Source of the DNA: Omphalotus guepiniiformis
Lineage: Eukaryota; Basidiomycota; Agaricomycetes; Agaricales; Omphalotaceae
Direction: 5' to 3'
Assembly (NCBI GenBank): GCA_028554645.1
Contig: JAQOOI010000080.1
Location: 930,001-994,000 of the forward strand
Length of the DNA stretch: 64,000 bases
The notes under the pieces were generated by a model. It worked only from the letters and a program-made list of their open reading frames with translations, was not told where the DNA came from and made no database searches. Position 1 is the first letter of the stretch; every line of letters starts with the position of its first letter. The position numbers and the translations under genes were made by a program. Shown one piece after another: positions 22,673-33,343 of this stretch.

Positions 22673-24533
22673 ATGGACTCCGAGGGAGAGTCTCGTTGGA
22701 CTCTCAGACCTCCCCTTCACAATTCTTCTTCACCTAGGGACCAGGAGCCACTTGAAATACAGAAAATCAGAAAATGGCAGCAAGAACGAGCGGCCAAGAA
22801 GCTACGTGGCGACTACGAGTCTGCCATACTGCACCTTTCGGACCTGGTAAGACTCAATACGACTGCCCAACCTTAACGAGCTCTAAAATAGCTCCGCAGC
22901 TACAAAGCAGTATGCTAACACCTCTTAGAATCGCTTCTGTGCGTGTCGAGGGTGCAAATAAAACTCGGACATCCTTCCTGGGCTTTTTGATTAATTCCTA
23001 TATTTCACCGCAATCCGGAGAGCCCGCGGCAGACTTGGGATCCGTTTTACATACTGCAAGGAGCATATCTGACGTTCTTCAACGGTCTGACATATTTCAT
23101 TCGGTGCAAGCACGGATAGAACGGTCCAAGGACGAGCTCTCGTGCCCAGAAGACGTTGATCTCATATTCAAAACACGAGAGAAGGGAAGGTTCTACCTCA
23201 AAACATCCACGGAACTTGGTAACAATGAAGGTAGTGCAGTAAGTGCTTATTTTTCTACTTCATGACGCCAGCTAACACGCGTTGAAGAGTGCTACTGCTC
23301 GCATTAGGAATGTGTTTGGTGGAGCCGAAACATTCGAAGCCAACATGTCGCTAGGCACGACCACGCGCAAGTCGTTCAACGGTTCCTTCTCTCTCCCAAT
23401 AGCACCCGACCTTAATACGTATGCCGAGCTTGGAGCGTTTGGAATTGAAAAGGATTATTCTGCTTTCGCGAGCTGTACCGAAGCTTTGCGCGGAGTCAGA
23501 GCGCTTGTCAGGGTGAGCTAGGTTAGCAGTCTTTCTATGCGTTGTGATACCTATTGTTTGACTTTTTTGTGTCAGCATGGAGAGCCAAGCACCGGATCGC
23601 ACGAGTTAGCCTACCAGGCGGTCTTGAGAAACATTGGAAACCTCAGCCCTACAGCATCACTAGCGTGAGCTACTCGTACTTTTGGCAGCCGTGCGATAAG
23701 TAATCTTTTCCACTGTAGCGTCCGCGAAGCTGCTGGTCAGACGTCAAAATCTTCCGTCTCCTATACTTTCACCTTGGACAATCGGGATGACCGTATAACG
23801 GGAGCTCGCGGCTTCTTTACCAAGTGGTCATCAGAGTTCGCAGGTATAGGTGGAGATGCTAGCTTCTTGAAATTGGAGACGGAGAATCACTTTTCACGGC
23901 CAATAGCATCAGGAGTGGTTCGTCCTTTCATTCTCCGTGCTCGCCTCGTGTTTTTTCACCTCCATTTCACAGACTCTCTCAGCGTCTGCTTGCTCAGGCA
24001 TCTTGCGGAGTCTTTCTGGACCTAGTCTATTCCCAGATCGATTCCAACTTGGTGGTCCTTTGTCCATACGTTCTTTTAGAGCTAATGGCCTAGGTCCACG
24101 GGACGGGTGTAAGTTTTAAGAATAGGCATTAGTCTGCGCACTGTCTGATTGTTTCATTCAGCGGATTCACTGGGTGGTGACATCTACTGGTCAACTGGAC
24201 TGAGCATTATTTCCAACATACCGAAGAAAGCACACTGGCCGGTCAAGACTCATGCATTCCTCAACGCCGGGCGACTAGATGCTATTGATAAAAGTGCGTG
24301 CACTCCTGTGATTCTGGTGACACGTTGACTGACTGCGAGCCTTGCTAGCTCGCTCACTCACTGACAACATCATGGGCACAATTACACGCCCGTCGATCTC
24401 AGCTGGAGTTGGGTTAATTTATAAATTTGATCCGGTGAGGGTTGAGGTAAACTTTGGACTCCCGCTGGTCGCAAGCAAAAGTGATGGAACACGGAAGGGA
24501 ATTCAAGTGGGAATAGGATTAGAATTCCTGTAA
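22673..24533 (+). CDS. SAM50: SAM50/Tob55 mitochondrial outer-membrane beta-barrel assembly protein
   Basis: The core of the sorting and assembly machinery that inserts beta-barrel proteins into the mitochondrial outer membrane (Omp85/BamA superfamily). The N-terminal soluble region has a single POTRA-like domain (RIASVRVEGANKTRTSFLG, ISDVLQRSDIFHSVQARIE). The barrel begins around KGRFYLKTSTELGNNEGSA and includes TFEANMSLGTTTRKSFNG, TYAELGAFGIEKDYSAF, SYTFTLDNRDDRITGARGFF and the Omp85 signature DRFQLGGPLSIRSF. The last strand has the expected beta-signal pattern (GIQVGIGLEFL) and ends at the stop at 24533. About eight introns. It is unlikely to have a cleavable presequence, as expected for this protein. 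Confidence 0.9.
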
Positions 24534-24635
24534 ATGTTTATACATCCACCGTTGAACTCTGTTGAACTGCATGTGACGTGTGACAAGCCTCTGAATTTGT
24601 GGGGAGAGCCGACGGCGAGATCGACGATCGTGTAG

Positions 24636-24641
24636 ACGCGT
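24636..24641. promoter_or_regulatory. MCB-like element (ACGCGT)
   Basis: A perfect MluI cell-cycle box core about 140 bp upstream of the Cdc14-like start codon. MBF binds this motif in fungi. A six-base palindrome is expected roughly sixteen times per 64 kb by chance, so this is suggestive only. Confidence 0.25.
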
Positions 24642-24779
24642 TATTTATACATATTTGTTCAGGCCACATTGATGGTGTTGACTGTTTCCTTTTACAACAT
24701 GCTTGCAACACGTTCTTGAACCTTCACGCTCACCTTCTTCTCAATAACTCAGGCGTTCCTCCATCTCTTTCTTCAAGCT

Positions 24780-27061
24780 ATGCCGCCAAAGTGTGAACCT
24801 CTGTGTTATTTTGGAGAGAGGCAAGTATCTATCCTCGACGCTCAATTTCCACTTATTTATGTTGACTTTTTCATGTCTTTCGTCTAGATTGTATTTCACT
24901 ACCTTTCCCCATCCTGCGCCCAACCCCGGTACACTCAATCGACTGGCAGCAGACTCTCATGATCAACCACGCGTCAGACCTCGCCCAAGAGGCCACACTT
25001 GCACCACCAGTGACGATGATGCATCGTACTACTATTTCACGATCGACGAACAACTATTGTATCTCTCCTTCTTCCAAGATTGGGGCCCTTTGAATATTGC
25101 GATGGTTTACAAAGCGTGCATCCTTATACACGAGCTGCTTGAGGTACGAGTACCCCGTGATCTTCTCAAGGTTTCACCAGCTGCTCACGAGCCCAATCTT
25201 CTTTCCGTAGGACAAGGACCTTGCCGCTCACAGGCTGGTGCTATACTCATCTAATGACCCGAGAAGGAAGGCCAATGCGGCTTTGCTCATGGCTTTATAC
25301 GTAGTATGTCTCTCGGTGCTGGAATCTTGCTCTTTCTCCGACAGGTCTATTCGCAGATGATCGTACAGAGGCGTGCACCATGGGAAGCATTTCACCCCAT
25401 TGCTGAGCTCGAATTCATGCCTTTCCGTGATGCTGGGCGAGGTCCATCAGACTTCAATCTCAATATCCAAGACTGCTTGTGGGGTATCTGGAAAGCCATG
25501 CAGAATGGTTTATGTGATATGAACGAGTTTGACATTGATGATTATGAGTTTTACGAGAAGGTGGAGAATGGCGACTGGAATTGGATTACGCCGAATTTCA
25601 TCGCATTTGCGTCGCCGGTCGACCAGAATTGGATCAAGCGAGAGAAGGATGCGAAGGAGAACCCTACTTCATCTCCCCCGGCATCGTTGTCTTCCTCAAC
25701 AAATAGCAATCTCGCGTTACAGCGCAAGCTTCCTACTCCTTTCCTGAATTGTCTTGAATATTTCGAAAAACGCAACATCAAGCTTGTCGTCCGACTGAAT
25801 ACCGAACTGTACGACCGCGCCACGTTCCTGGATAGAGGGATCGACCATATGGAACTCTATTTTGATGATGGGACAAATCCCACTGATGACATTGTCCGTA
25901 CATTTATAGACATTGCGGACCGGGTAGTGGAAGGTGGTGGCGTGGTAGCAGTTCATTGTATGTCATTGTCATCAGCCTTCTTATCCTTGATGTTTCTGAT
26001 TTTCGTTGAAAATACAGTGTAAAGCGGGTCTTGGCCGTACAGGTACCTTGATCGGAGCCTATTTAATTTGGAAGTACGGGTTTACTGCGAATGAAGCAAT
26101 CGCTTTCATGCGTATCGTGCGACCTGGTAGTGTTGTTGGTCCTCAGCAGCAGTACATGTATCTCAAACAGCTGGAGTGGTCAAAGTGGGCAGCTGTTGAT
26201 GAGGTACGGAGGCTCCAAGCCGCCACCTCTACCGCTGCTGTACCAGTTCCTCCTGTTGCCCCTGCAACACCCCCGGCAGACACCGATGAAGAACTTCCTC
26301 TTGTGACTACTCCTACGGCGCCTAATATGGGGCTTTTACCGCCCGTCACGCCTAGTCGGCATATTGCCGCTGCTGCCGCCAAGGCGAAGGCTATCGCACC
26401 TCCGGGTCAGCCACGAAAAACGCCCAATGCCAAACGAGCTGCACCAATAAATGATTCAGATGACGAAGATTCGGATGAGATTGACGACGTATTACCGGCG
26501 TTGCATGTCGTCCCCGTCCCACGACCCAAAGCTAAGGTTCCGAAAGCTGCTGCATCGCGAGGAGTTGCCGCGTCAGAACAACGTCCCACTAGGGTGACAA
26601 GATCGACAGCCGGAGCCGCTGCTATCCGGAAAACAGGCACGGGTACATCTGTAGCGTCTCCCACGAAACAGACGGGTCAAAGGCCCAACAAGATCCCGAG
26701 GCTCGCAACTGGAAAAGCATCCACTAGTACTGCGACGACGACAACTACAACCAAAGCGGCCCCTGTTTCGAAGGCACTACCGCCAATACCAACCCGACGT
26801 CTCAATCCCCCTCCGTCGCCTACGCCTTCCCGTCTACCAACGCTTGTGCCAACACGGAAGCAGCCGCATCACGCCAGTTCGTTGAGCGAAGTAGCGACTG
26901 CCGCTACATTGAAAAAGGGTGCTGCCGCGCCCACATCTGACGCATGGATGACCACCAATGCAGCAGCTGTCGTTGCTCCTGGTGCGAAATCTGGCAGACC
27001 TGGACTGAGGAGCGTCAGGCGTAGACGGAGCAGTTTCAGCAACGCTGATGTTGTGGCGTGA
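24780..27061 (+). CDS. CDC14: Cdc14-like dual-specificity protein phosphatase
   Basis: A phosphatase that reverses CDK phosphorylation during mitotic exit and cytokinesis. The ATG at 24780 opens MPPKCEPLCYFGER, which joins YFTTFPHPAPN across an intron with a GC donor (24821-24887). The N-terminal DSPn-like domain includes QDWGPLNIAMVYKACILIHE, HRLVLYSSNDPRRKANAALL, APWEAFHPIAELEFMPFRDA and GDWNWITPNFIAFASP. The catalytic domain has FDDGTNPTDDIVRTF, then CKAGLGRTGTLIGAYLIWKY with the C-x5-R loop, and MRIVRPGSVVGPQQQYMY. A long disordered tail follows, Ala/Pro/Thr-rich with SP/TP sites, ending RRRRSSFSNADVVA at 27061. The intron directly before the catalytic Cys does not fit a canonical GT-AG solution (see findings). 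The N-terminal insert between PNPG and YYYFTIDEQ is longer than usual. Confidence 0.88.
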
Positions 27062-27399
27062 TTGTACATCTCATTGGGAGAGTCATTTCTTTCATCTTGT
27101 TTGCTATCGATTCAGTGTCTCTATCTCGTCTACATATCATCTGTGTTTGTTTTATTTGCATTTATACGCATTACCCATTTTTCCCTACCTGCCATCATAT
27201 CTTTACCTTCCCTTGATTTTATCTAGTTTATACCTATATTGTTTGCGGGGAGGTCCCATCTTTCTGGCCAAGTAGGATCTTTCCACAATAATATATGAGG
27301 GTTGTATCAGACGTAAACGACCCAACTCTAAGAATATCAGCGACAACTACATTATTTTTTTCTTTTTACAAGACTGAGCCGAATTGTGCGTGAGCATTC
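27062..27399. other. Convergent 3' intergenic region
   Basis: 3' flanks of the Cdc14-like gene (+) and uroporphyrinogen decarboxylase (-), with T-rich tracts but no gene. Confidence 0.6.
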
Positions 27400-28657
27400 C
27401 TAGCTTCTAGCAGAGTACTTTTTAACACATTCAAAGAACCATCGCACATCCTCGGGGTCGACACCAGGAGTAATTCCATGGCCCAGATTCGCAATCCAGC
27501 CGCCTTTGCTGGATCGAAACCCTTCACACATCCTCTTCACTGCTTCTTCAATCGCAGGTTTCCCAGCGTACAACAAATTTGGATCCATGTTCCCCTGCAG
27601 CGCGACTTTATCGCCGACCAGGCGACGGGCTTCCACAGGATCTATACACCAGTCCAGACCCAGGACATCATAGCCTGAATTCTCTGCGAGGAACGAAAGT
27701 GCATAGTTTGCTCCCTTGGCAAAGAGCGTGATGGGAACTAGCGGGATGCTCTCCGCCTCCAATTTCTCGCGTACACGCTTTGAGATATGCTGAAGGGTGG
27801 GGAAAGAGAAAAGCTGGAAATCGTGAGGTGATAGCTCTCCAGCCCATGAATCGAAGACTTGTAAAAGCTGGTGATTTGCGAAAAAGAAAACTCAATAGGC
27901 ATCTGACGCGGAAGTTACGAGTGAAGAACTCACCTGTGCCCCTGCTTTTACTTGACCTACAAGAAAGTCTACACAAACATCCGCGATGCGCATGAGCAGG
28001 GCCTTGGACTCCTCGGGATATTTGAATATCCATGTTTTACACTTCTGGAAAGTCTTGGTTCCTCCGCCCTCAATCATGTAACTGAAGAGCGTCCAAGGAG
28101 CACCGCAGAAGCCAATGAGAGGTACTTCTCCATCCAAAGCTTTTCTAGTCTGTGTAATAGCATCGAATACATAGCCCAGCTCCTTGTCAACGTCGACTAC
28201 ATTGTTTAGCTTTTTCACGTCTTCTGGTATGTTTAGCGGATCCGGGAAATGAGGACCCGGGTTCATCTGGACCTCCATGCCCATAGCCTGAGGGACGACG
28301 AGGATATCGCTGAATATTATGGAAGCATCGATAAGACCGGTGTATCGACGAATAGGCTGCACCGTAATCTCTGTCGCTAGATCTGGTGTTCGACATATTT
28401 CGAAGAAACCATGGTTCTCTCTGACTTTTCGGAATTCTGGGACCAAACGTCGAGGTGGTGTAACGGGAAAAGGCTGGAGTAGATTTACCTGGTAAATACC
28501 GCCCTGCCTGCCTCATGATCCAAACAGGTGCTCTCTCGGTCTCTTCACCTGCGAATACATTGCGATATGATCTATCAGATCTTGGGCAGGTGTTGACGTA
28601 CTTACCTCTAGCGGCACGAAGTAAGAGGTCATTTCTGAGAGGGGGGAACTGGGACAT
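27400..28657 (-). CDS. HEM12: Uroporphyrinogen decarboxylase
   Basis: Catalyses the four decarboxylations of uroporphyrinogen III to coproporphyrinogen III in cytosolic haem biosynthesis. It starts at 28657 with [18 protein letters not shown]. After splicing, the substrate-binding signature is [14 protein letters not shown] then [18 protein letters not shown]. The conserved catalytic Asp lies in [15 protein letters not shown]. Further motifs are [68 protein letters not shown] and [15 protein letters not shown], all standard for the family. Stop at 27400-27402. Four exons, complete length. It is head to head with the Shg1-like gene at 28880. Confidence 0.95.
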
Positions 28658-28879
28658 TGAAAATAAAGATAATGAATGTCGTTGAAGTCGAAAGAATGAG
28701 AGGAGGATTTTCTTGCTAGACCGTGAAGACGTGTCTTGTCGACGGGCGTGTACGAAAAACGCGATCGAGCCCTTGGATCAGCAGTTCGGTAAATCTAATC
28801 GTAATCTAGCCGGTGGGAATTCTGGACCGGCAGCTTTGCCCACCGGCAATTTGAACCTCACTTTGACTCCCAGGCAGCC

Positions 28880-29785
28880 ATGTCGATATCGAATCCTACA
28901 CAGCTAGTTGAGGAGTACTCTCGATCCTTGGTCTGAATGTATACATCTCTCAAGTTGAAAATACTAGATTCAAGAAGTCCGGCGAATTCGACCGACTACG
29001 TCGCGAGCTTCTTGCCGAATTTCAGAGGGGTGTGAGTTCAGTGCCTCAGGACGGGGTGTCTTCCTGACAATGTTCGGTAGGACCACATGGCTGGATTCAG
29101 CCAGAAGATTGAAGACGTTGTCACTCATCGATTGGACACAGACAAATTCGGCAGATTTACCTGGGCGCAAGGCTCAGGGTACTTGAAGAACGAACTGATT
29201 GAGGAAATCGAACGGTAAACTCTTTTGGAAAAAGACTAGACGCATCACAGCTTACAGATTGTGCGCTGTAGGTATCCCTATGTTGAAACTACAGTGAATG
29301 GCATGAACATGTTCTCGGACCCTGATTTCCAGTCAAACATTCGAGAATCCGTTCAAAGAATTCTTCGTGAAGACAGAGGAGAAAAGCTTTCTCCATTGGA
29401 ACGCCCGAAGTCGTCCGAGAAACTTTTGATAAACAGTGACTCCGATAAATTGAACTCTATTACGCCTTCGTCTGCAGGGATTCATTCCGACACTGCTACC
29501 AACCCGACAACCGCGACAGATCGAGAAAAGCCTGAAGAGGGCTCGCATGCTCCAAGTGGTCTGAAGCAACCTGATTCTGTATCACCACCCCAAGAAAATA
29601 GCCCTGCCGGTGTGGTTGTGCCTCCCTCCGATGCTACTCATGCAGAAACATCCGCGGATCGAGGGGAAGAGGAGGCGGCGGAAAGGGAAAAGAAGCTGGA
29701 CACAGTAGTCGGGGCTCCGGACATCGTTATGGAGGATGCGACACCCCCTGAGGCGACCCTACCTACACCCGACGGTACAAAGTAA
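28880..29785 (+). CDS. Shg1/BOD1-domain protein, COMPASS-associated
   Basis: A probable Shg1-type subunit of the Set1/COMPASS histone H3K4 methyltransferase. The first exon gives MSISNPTQLVE. A GTACTC intron joins it to EFKKSGEFDRLRRELLAEFQ, the characteristic start of the Shg1/BOD1 domain. The next exons add GDHMAGFSQKIEDVVTHRL and FTWAQGSGYLKNELIEEIER, then YPYVETTVNGMNMFSDPDF. The rest (about 29380-29785) is a low-complexity Ser/Thr/Pro/Glu-rich tail ending TPDGTK. Predicted nuclear; no enzymatic motif. In vertebrates BOD1 relatives also act in chromosome biorientation, so a non-COMPASS role cannot be excluded from sequence. Confidence 0.82.
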
Positions 29786-30063
29786 ACTCACATCGACAAT
29801 CTCATGAACTTCCATACCTCTGTACCTTAGTTCTACGTAAATTGAGTTGCTAGAGCTTTGCGACACTTCGATGCTCACGTCACTGAAGAATATATGCCAT
29901 GGAGTATATTCTGAACGAAACAAGACAAAATAACGAGGGTGAAAACGCGGAGAAGACGTGCACGAAAAGAAAGACAAGACGAGAATAAACCCAGGAGCTG
30001 AAAGATAAGTATAAGAAGGGTATGCTAGACGGCGAGCTCGAGCTCGGCCTACGAGGTGTGATA

Positions 30064-32299
30064 CTACATTACTTCATCAGTTTGAATTAGAGAAACCGCC
30101 TTTTGTGAGCGGGGTTTAATAGAACATTTGAACGGCAGGGGATGACTAAAACAATGGTGAGCCACAGAAATGAGCACGACCTGCCTTGAATGCAGTAAAA
30201 ACCAAACGTACCTTATTGTGCCAGTGGTGCGGTCATTGACTGGTTCAATGACAACCCCGCTCTCGACACATTTAGAAATATCGAATACAGCTAAGGACAT
30301 AGCACATGAAATGAAAACCGAGGTATCTGCAAGATGTATTCCTATTGAGGTGAATGCAAAAAAATCAGTGGCAAGTTCAATACACGTCACGGCCATGTAT
30401 AAATGGAGGAGTAAAATTCGTACCAGGGCAGATACTATTGCAACGGAGAGAAGTATCAGTTCAGTAAAATATAATGCAGGACAGGATAATCACCGTCTCC
30501 CAAATCCAAAACATATATTACGAGGGTGAGGTTCAGGCTGGCGGCCCTCGGAGCCAAGGAACCGATCGGGATTGAACTCTGTAGGATTATGGAACGTCCT
30601 CTCATCACGAGTGAACCTCCTAGTCAAATAATGAGTATCGAATGTAGCACCAAGTGTCTTCGAGCATACCAGATATTAGGTATGACTAAAGAACCCTTTG
30701 GAATGAAGTATCCATCGTAGAAATCATCTTGCGCCACTCTATGAGGGACAGCTGGATTCGTGAGCTTAGAGCGTAGATTGTACCTTTGATGAGGAGTATT
30801 TCTTACCCAATGGCGCGACCACATTCCACCTGAACACTTCTTTAACAAGTGCGTCAACGTAAGGCAAGTGCTCCCGGTCCGCAAAGTTAGGGAGCCTATC
30901 ATCTCCAATAACAGAGTCAAGCTCCTTTTGAGCCTTCTTGGCTACTTCAGGATATAGGGTCATTGCAAGGAAAAAAGAGTATATCGCCGATACAGTCTTT
31001 TCGAAAGCATCAGAATCATCGCAATTTCTTCAATTCGAACCTAAGCTGGCTTACCGTGTCTGCTGCACCTAGAACGCAGTATTGAGCATTTATATAGCAC
31101 ACGTCAGCTAGAACGTATAACTCACCACTGTACATGGAAGCTGCTGACCATTTGAGATCAATCTCTTCTTTTTCAGTTAGTTGCTTGCTTTCAAGCATCG
31201 TGGACGTGACCGATTTTCGTGCCGTTCCAGCGGCCTTTGGAACGGAATCAGCGCGCACTTACTGTGGAGAGGGAGTAAAGAACTCACGATCTGCTGCTTT
31301 ACGAAGTTGTGGGGTTGCTCGACCATTTCCACGAGTGTCTTTGCACAAAAATCGGCTGTCCTCTTGAAGCCAGCACCCGGGAACCAATTAGGTATGTGTC
31401 GCACTTGAAGGAGCATTAGGATAGCTTCTATAATGACTTGAGAAAGAAAAGCTCACAAGCGGGTATAACATCTACTAAAAATGAACCAGGAGAAGTTGAC
31501 TGCGAAAATTGCTCCGTTGCAAGATCAACTACTTCAACTAGTGGATCCTTATGTTCTTGAACTTCGTAACCATGAGAAATTCGTAGAGCGACGGCTCCAA
31601 CAGTTCTATATAAAATGAGGAATTAGAAAAAAATCGGTCGCTCATTTCCGAACGAGAGGATGGCGTACTTGCGGATGTGAGCTTGAAGGTCATCGGGTTT
31701 CGTCAGCACCCGCCTTAGAAATCGCTTCGCCTCGAACTGTTCGGCAGGAAAATACTGCCTCATCGTGACATGACTCCCGATTGAGTTGTGCATCAATTTG
31801 CGGTATCGTCGGAAACGGTCACCGTATGGTAGGAGAACGAGCGTGTTCTTCCAACCTATTAGTTCACCAGCCATCTGCATTACAGGCCTCTCAGAATATA
31901 TAGAACTCCTTTTGTCGAGGAGGTCAAAAGCAACTTTTGCTGAATTTAAGATGATGATGGTTTGGCCAAGGACTGGAGATCCGTCGTTAGCTCAGATGAC
32001 ACGATAAGCAAGAAGAAAAAAAAAACTTGCCCGTCGCTGAGCAAATGTCGCCTGTACACAGCACTGTTTTAAACGCACGAAACGGAATAATTCTGAAGGA
32101 ACCGACCATGTATATCCCCCCACTGAGCAAAAGTTTCCCATCCTTTTTCAGATGGTAGATCGAGTACATTGCCGATGAAGGGCAGGCCTTTCGGACCCGG
32201 AGGAAGGGGTGTGTGTTTGGAGGAAAGAAAGCGACGTAAGATGATTAGCCCGAGACCAGCGAGACATATATCGAGAAAAATAAACAAGCTGGGAGCCAT
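30064..32299 (-). CDS. Cytochrome P450 monooxygenase
   Basis: A membrane-anchored haem monooxygenase of the multi-exon Agaricomycete type. The N-terminal anchor is [19 protein letters not shown], followed by the Pro-rich hinge [19 protein letters not shown]. Further on: [20 protein letters not shown] (helix C), the helix I region around 31060-31090 (SMYSGAADT type), the helix K ExxR in VKEVFRW, and [20 protein letters not shown]. The meander reads [14 protein letters not shown]. The haem-binding motif is split by two small introns and reassembles as [17 protein letters not shown]. The C-terminus is [13 protein letters not shown] with the stop near 30064. About ten to twelve introns. The redox partner reductase is not in this window and the substrate is unknown. 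Confidence 0.9.
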
Positions 32300-33343
32300 A
32301 GGGGATGGATACTTTACAGTGCAAAAAGAGACGAAAGGAGAGGATGCAAGTTTCAGCTACGAAGGACTTGCTGGGCGGGCTCTTATAGAATACAAATTTC
32401 TGAAATCCATCTGGCTTAGTCCGAGGCCGGGAATTCTTGAAAGCTTGATGAACCGATGACACAGTGAGAAGCGGACAGAAAAGCGTAATAATCGTCAACT
32501 AGACTACCTGATCTGGGCCTTACAGTAGCGTGGTTGACAACGTTCTATTGTGGTTCTAACGCAAGTCTGAATTGGAATAGCTTGCCAATGAATCCGTTAA
32601 TTTGGGAGCCGAGGTCCTGGGGTTCTTCGACGACGTACCGATGCAAGAGGATGCAAGACACCCAAAAACGACGACCACCTCTGAGAATTGGTGAATCGTG
32701 GTCCGAACGAGAGGCTAACAGGCATGACAGAGAGGTCGATATGTTCGTCGTTTCGTCGCGATTCCAAAAGAGAAGGTCCCTCTCAAGGAAGGTGCGACGA
32801 TGCTTTGATTTGCAGCCATGAGGCAATTCTCAGGGGCCCTTTTCCATTTTTCCTCGAACCGATCTACGCGTCGCGCGCATTCAAGATGAAACGGAGGTCA
32901 GAAAATCGTCAGTTGTGGCTGTAATTGCCCAGTAATAGTGCACCGAAGTGTTTGTCTGTCCTGGCGGTTTCATTGCAAGTTCGAAGAATTGGCCGGGCCG
33001 GGCTCATTCGCGCGTTTTCAAAGTCGCCGTAAATGTTTGTCTCCTTGAAGTTGAAACTAGTACTTGCAAAACTACAAGTTCAATTGTGACACCTACAGTG
33101 TTGATTTTACGACATTGAAGCAAACTATTCGACCAATTGCAGTGATACATTCAACGCTAATTTCGACAAACTACACCTTCCATCCAAAAATTCTCCAAAA
33201 ATATCCAGAAAAAGGAACTGAAATCCAGCAGCTTCTGCGACCGACGGCTCACCCGCTTACCGCTCACGAGGTCGTGGGTTGAACCTCATCTGACTTTTCC
33301 GGGTACGGTTTTTCGGTGACATACGACTGACATCAAATGGATT
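32300..33343. other. Gene-poor stretch upstream of P450
   Basis: About 1 kb between the P450 start and the DUF6534 gene stop. It contains short open frames on both strands that lack splice-linked partners or recognisable motifs, and GC-rich runs near 32990-33010. A short GGTTGAACCTC-like element near 33276-33290 resembles a tRNA B box only weakly. Confidence 0.45.

Noticed and set aside
33270..33295. tRNA-like B box (GGTTGAACCTC) with nearby stem
   Set aside because: The T-arm pairs for only about four bases and no A box, anticodon arm or acceptor stem can be drawn, so neither a tRNA nor a SINE is supported.
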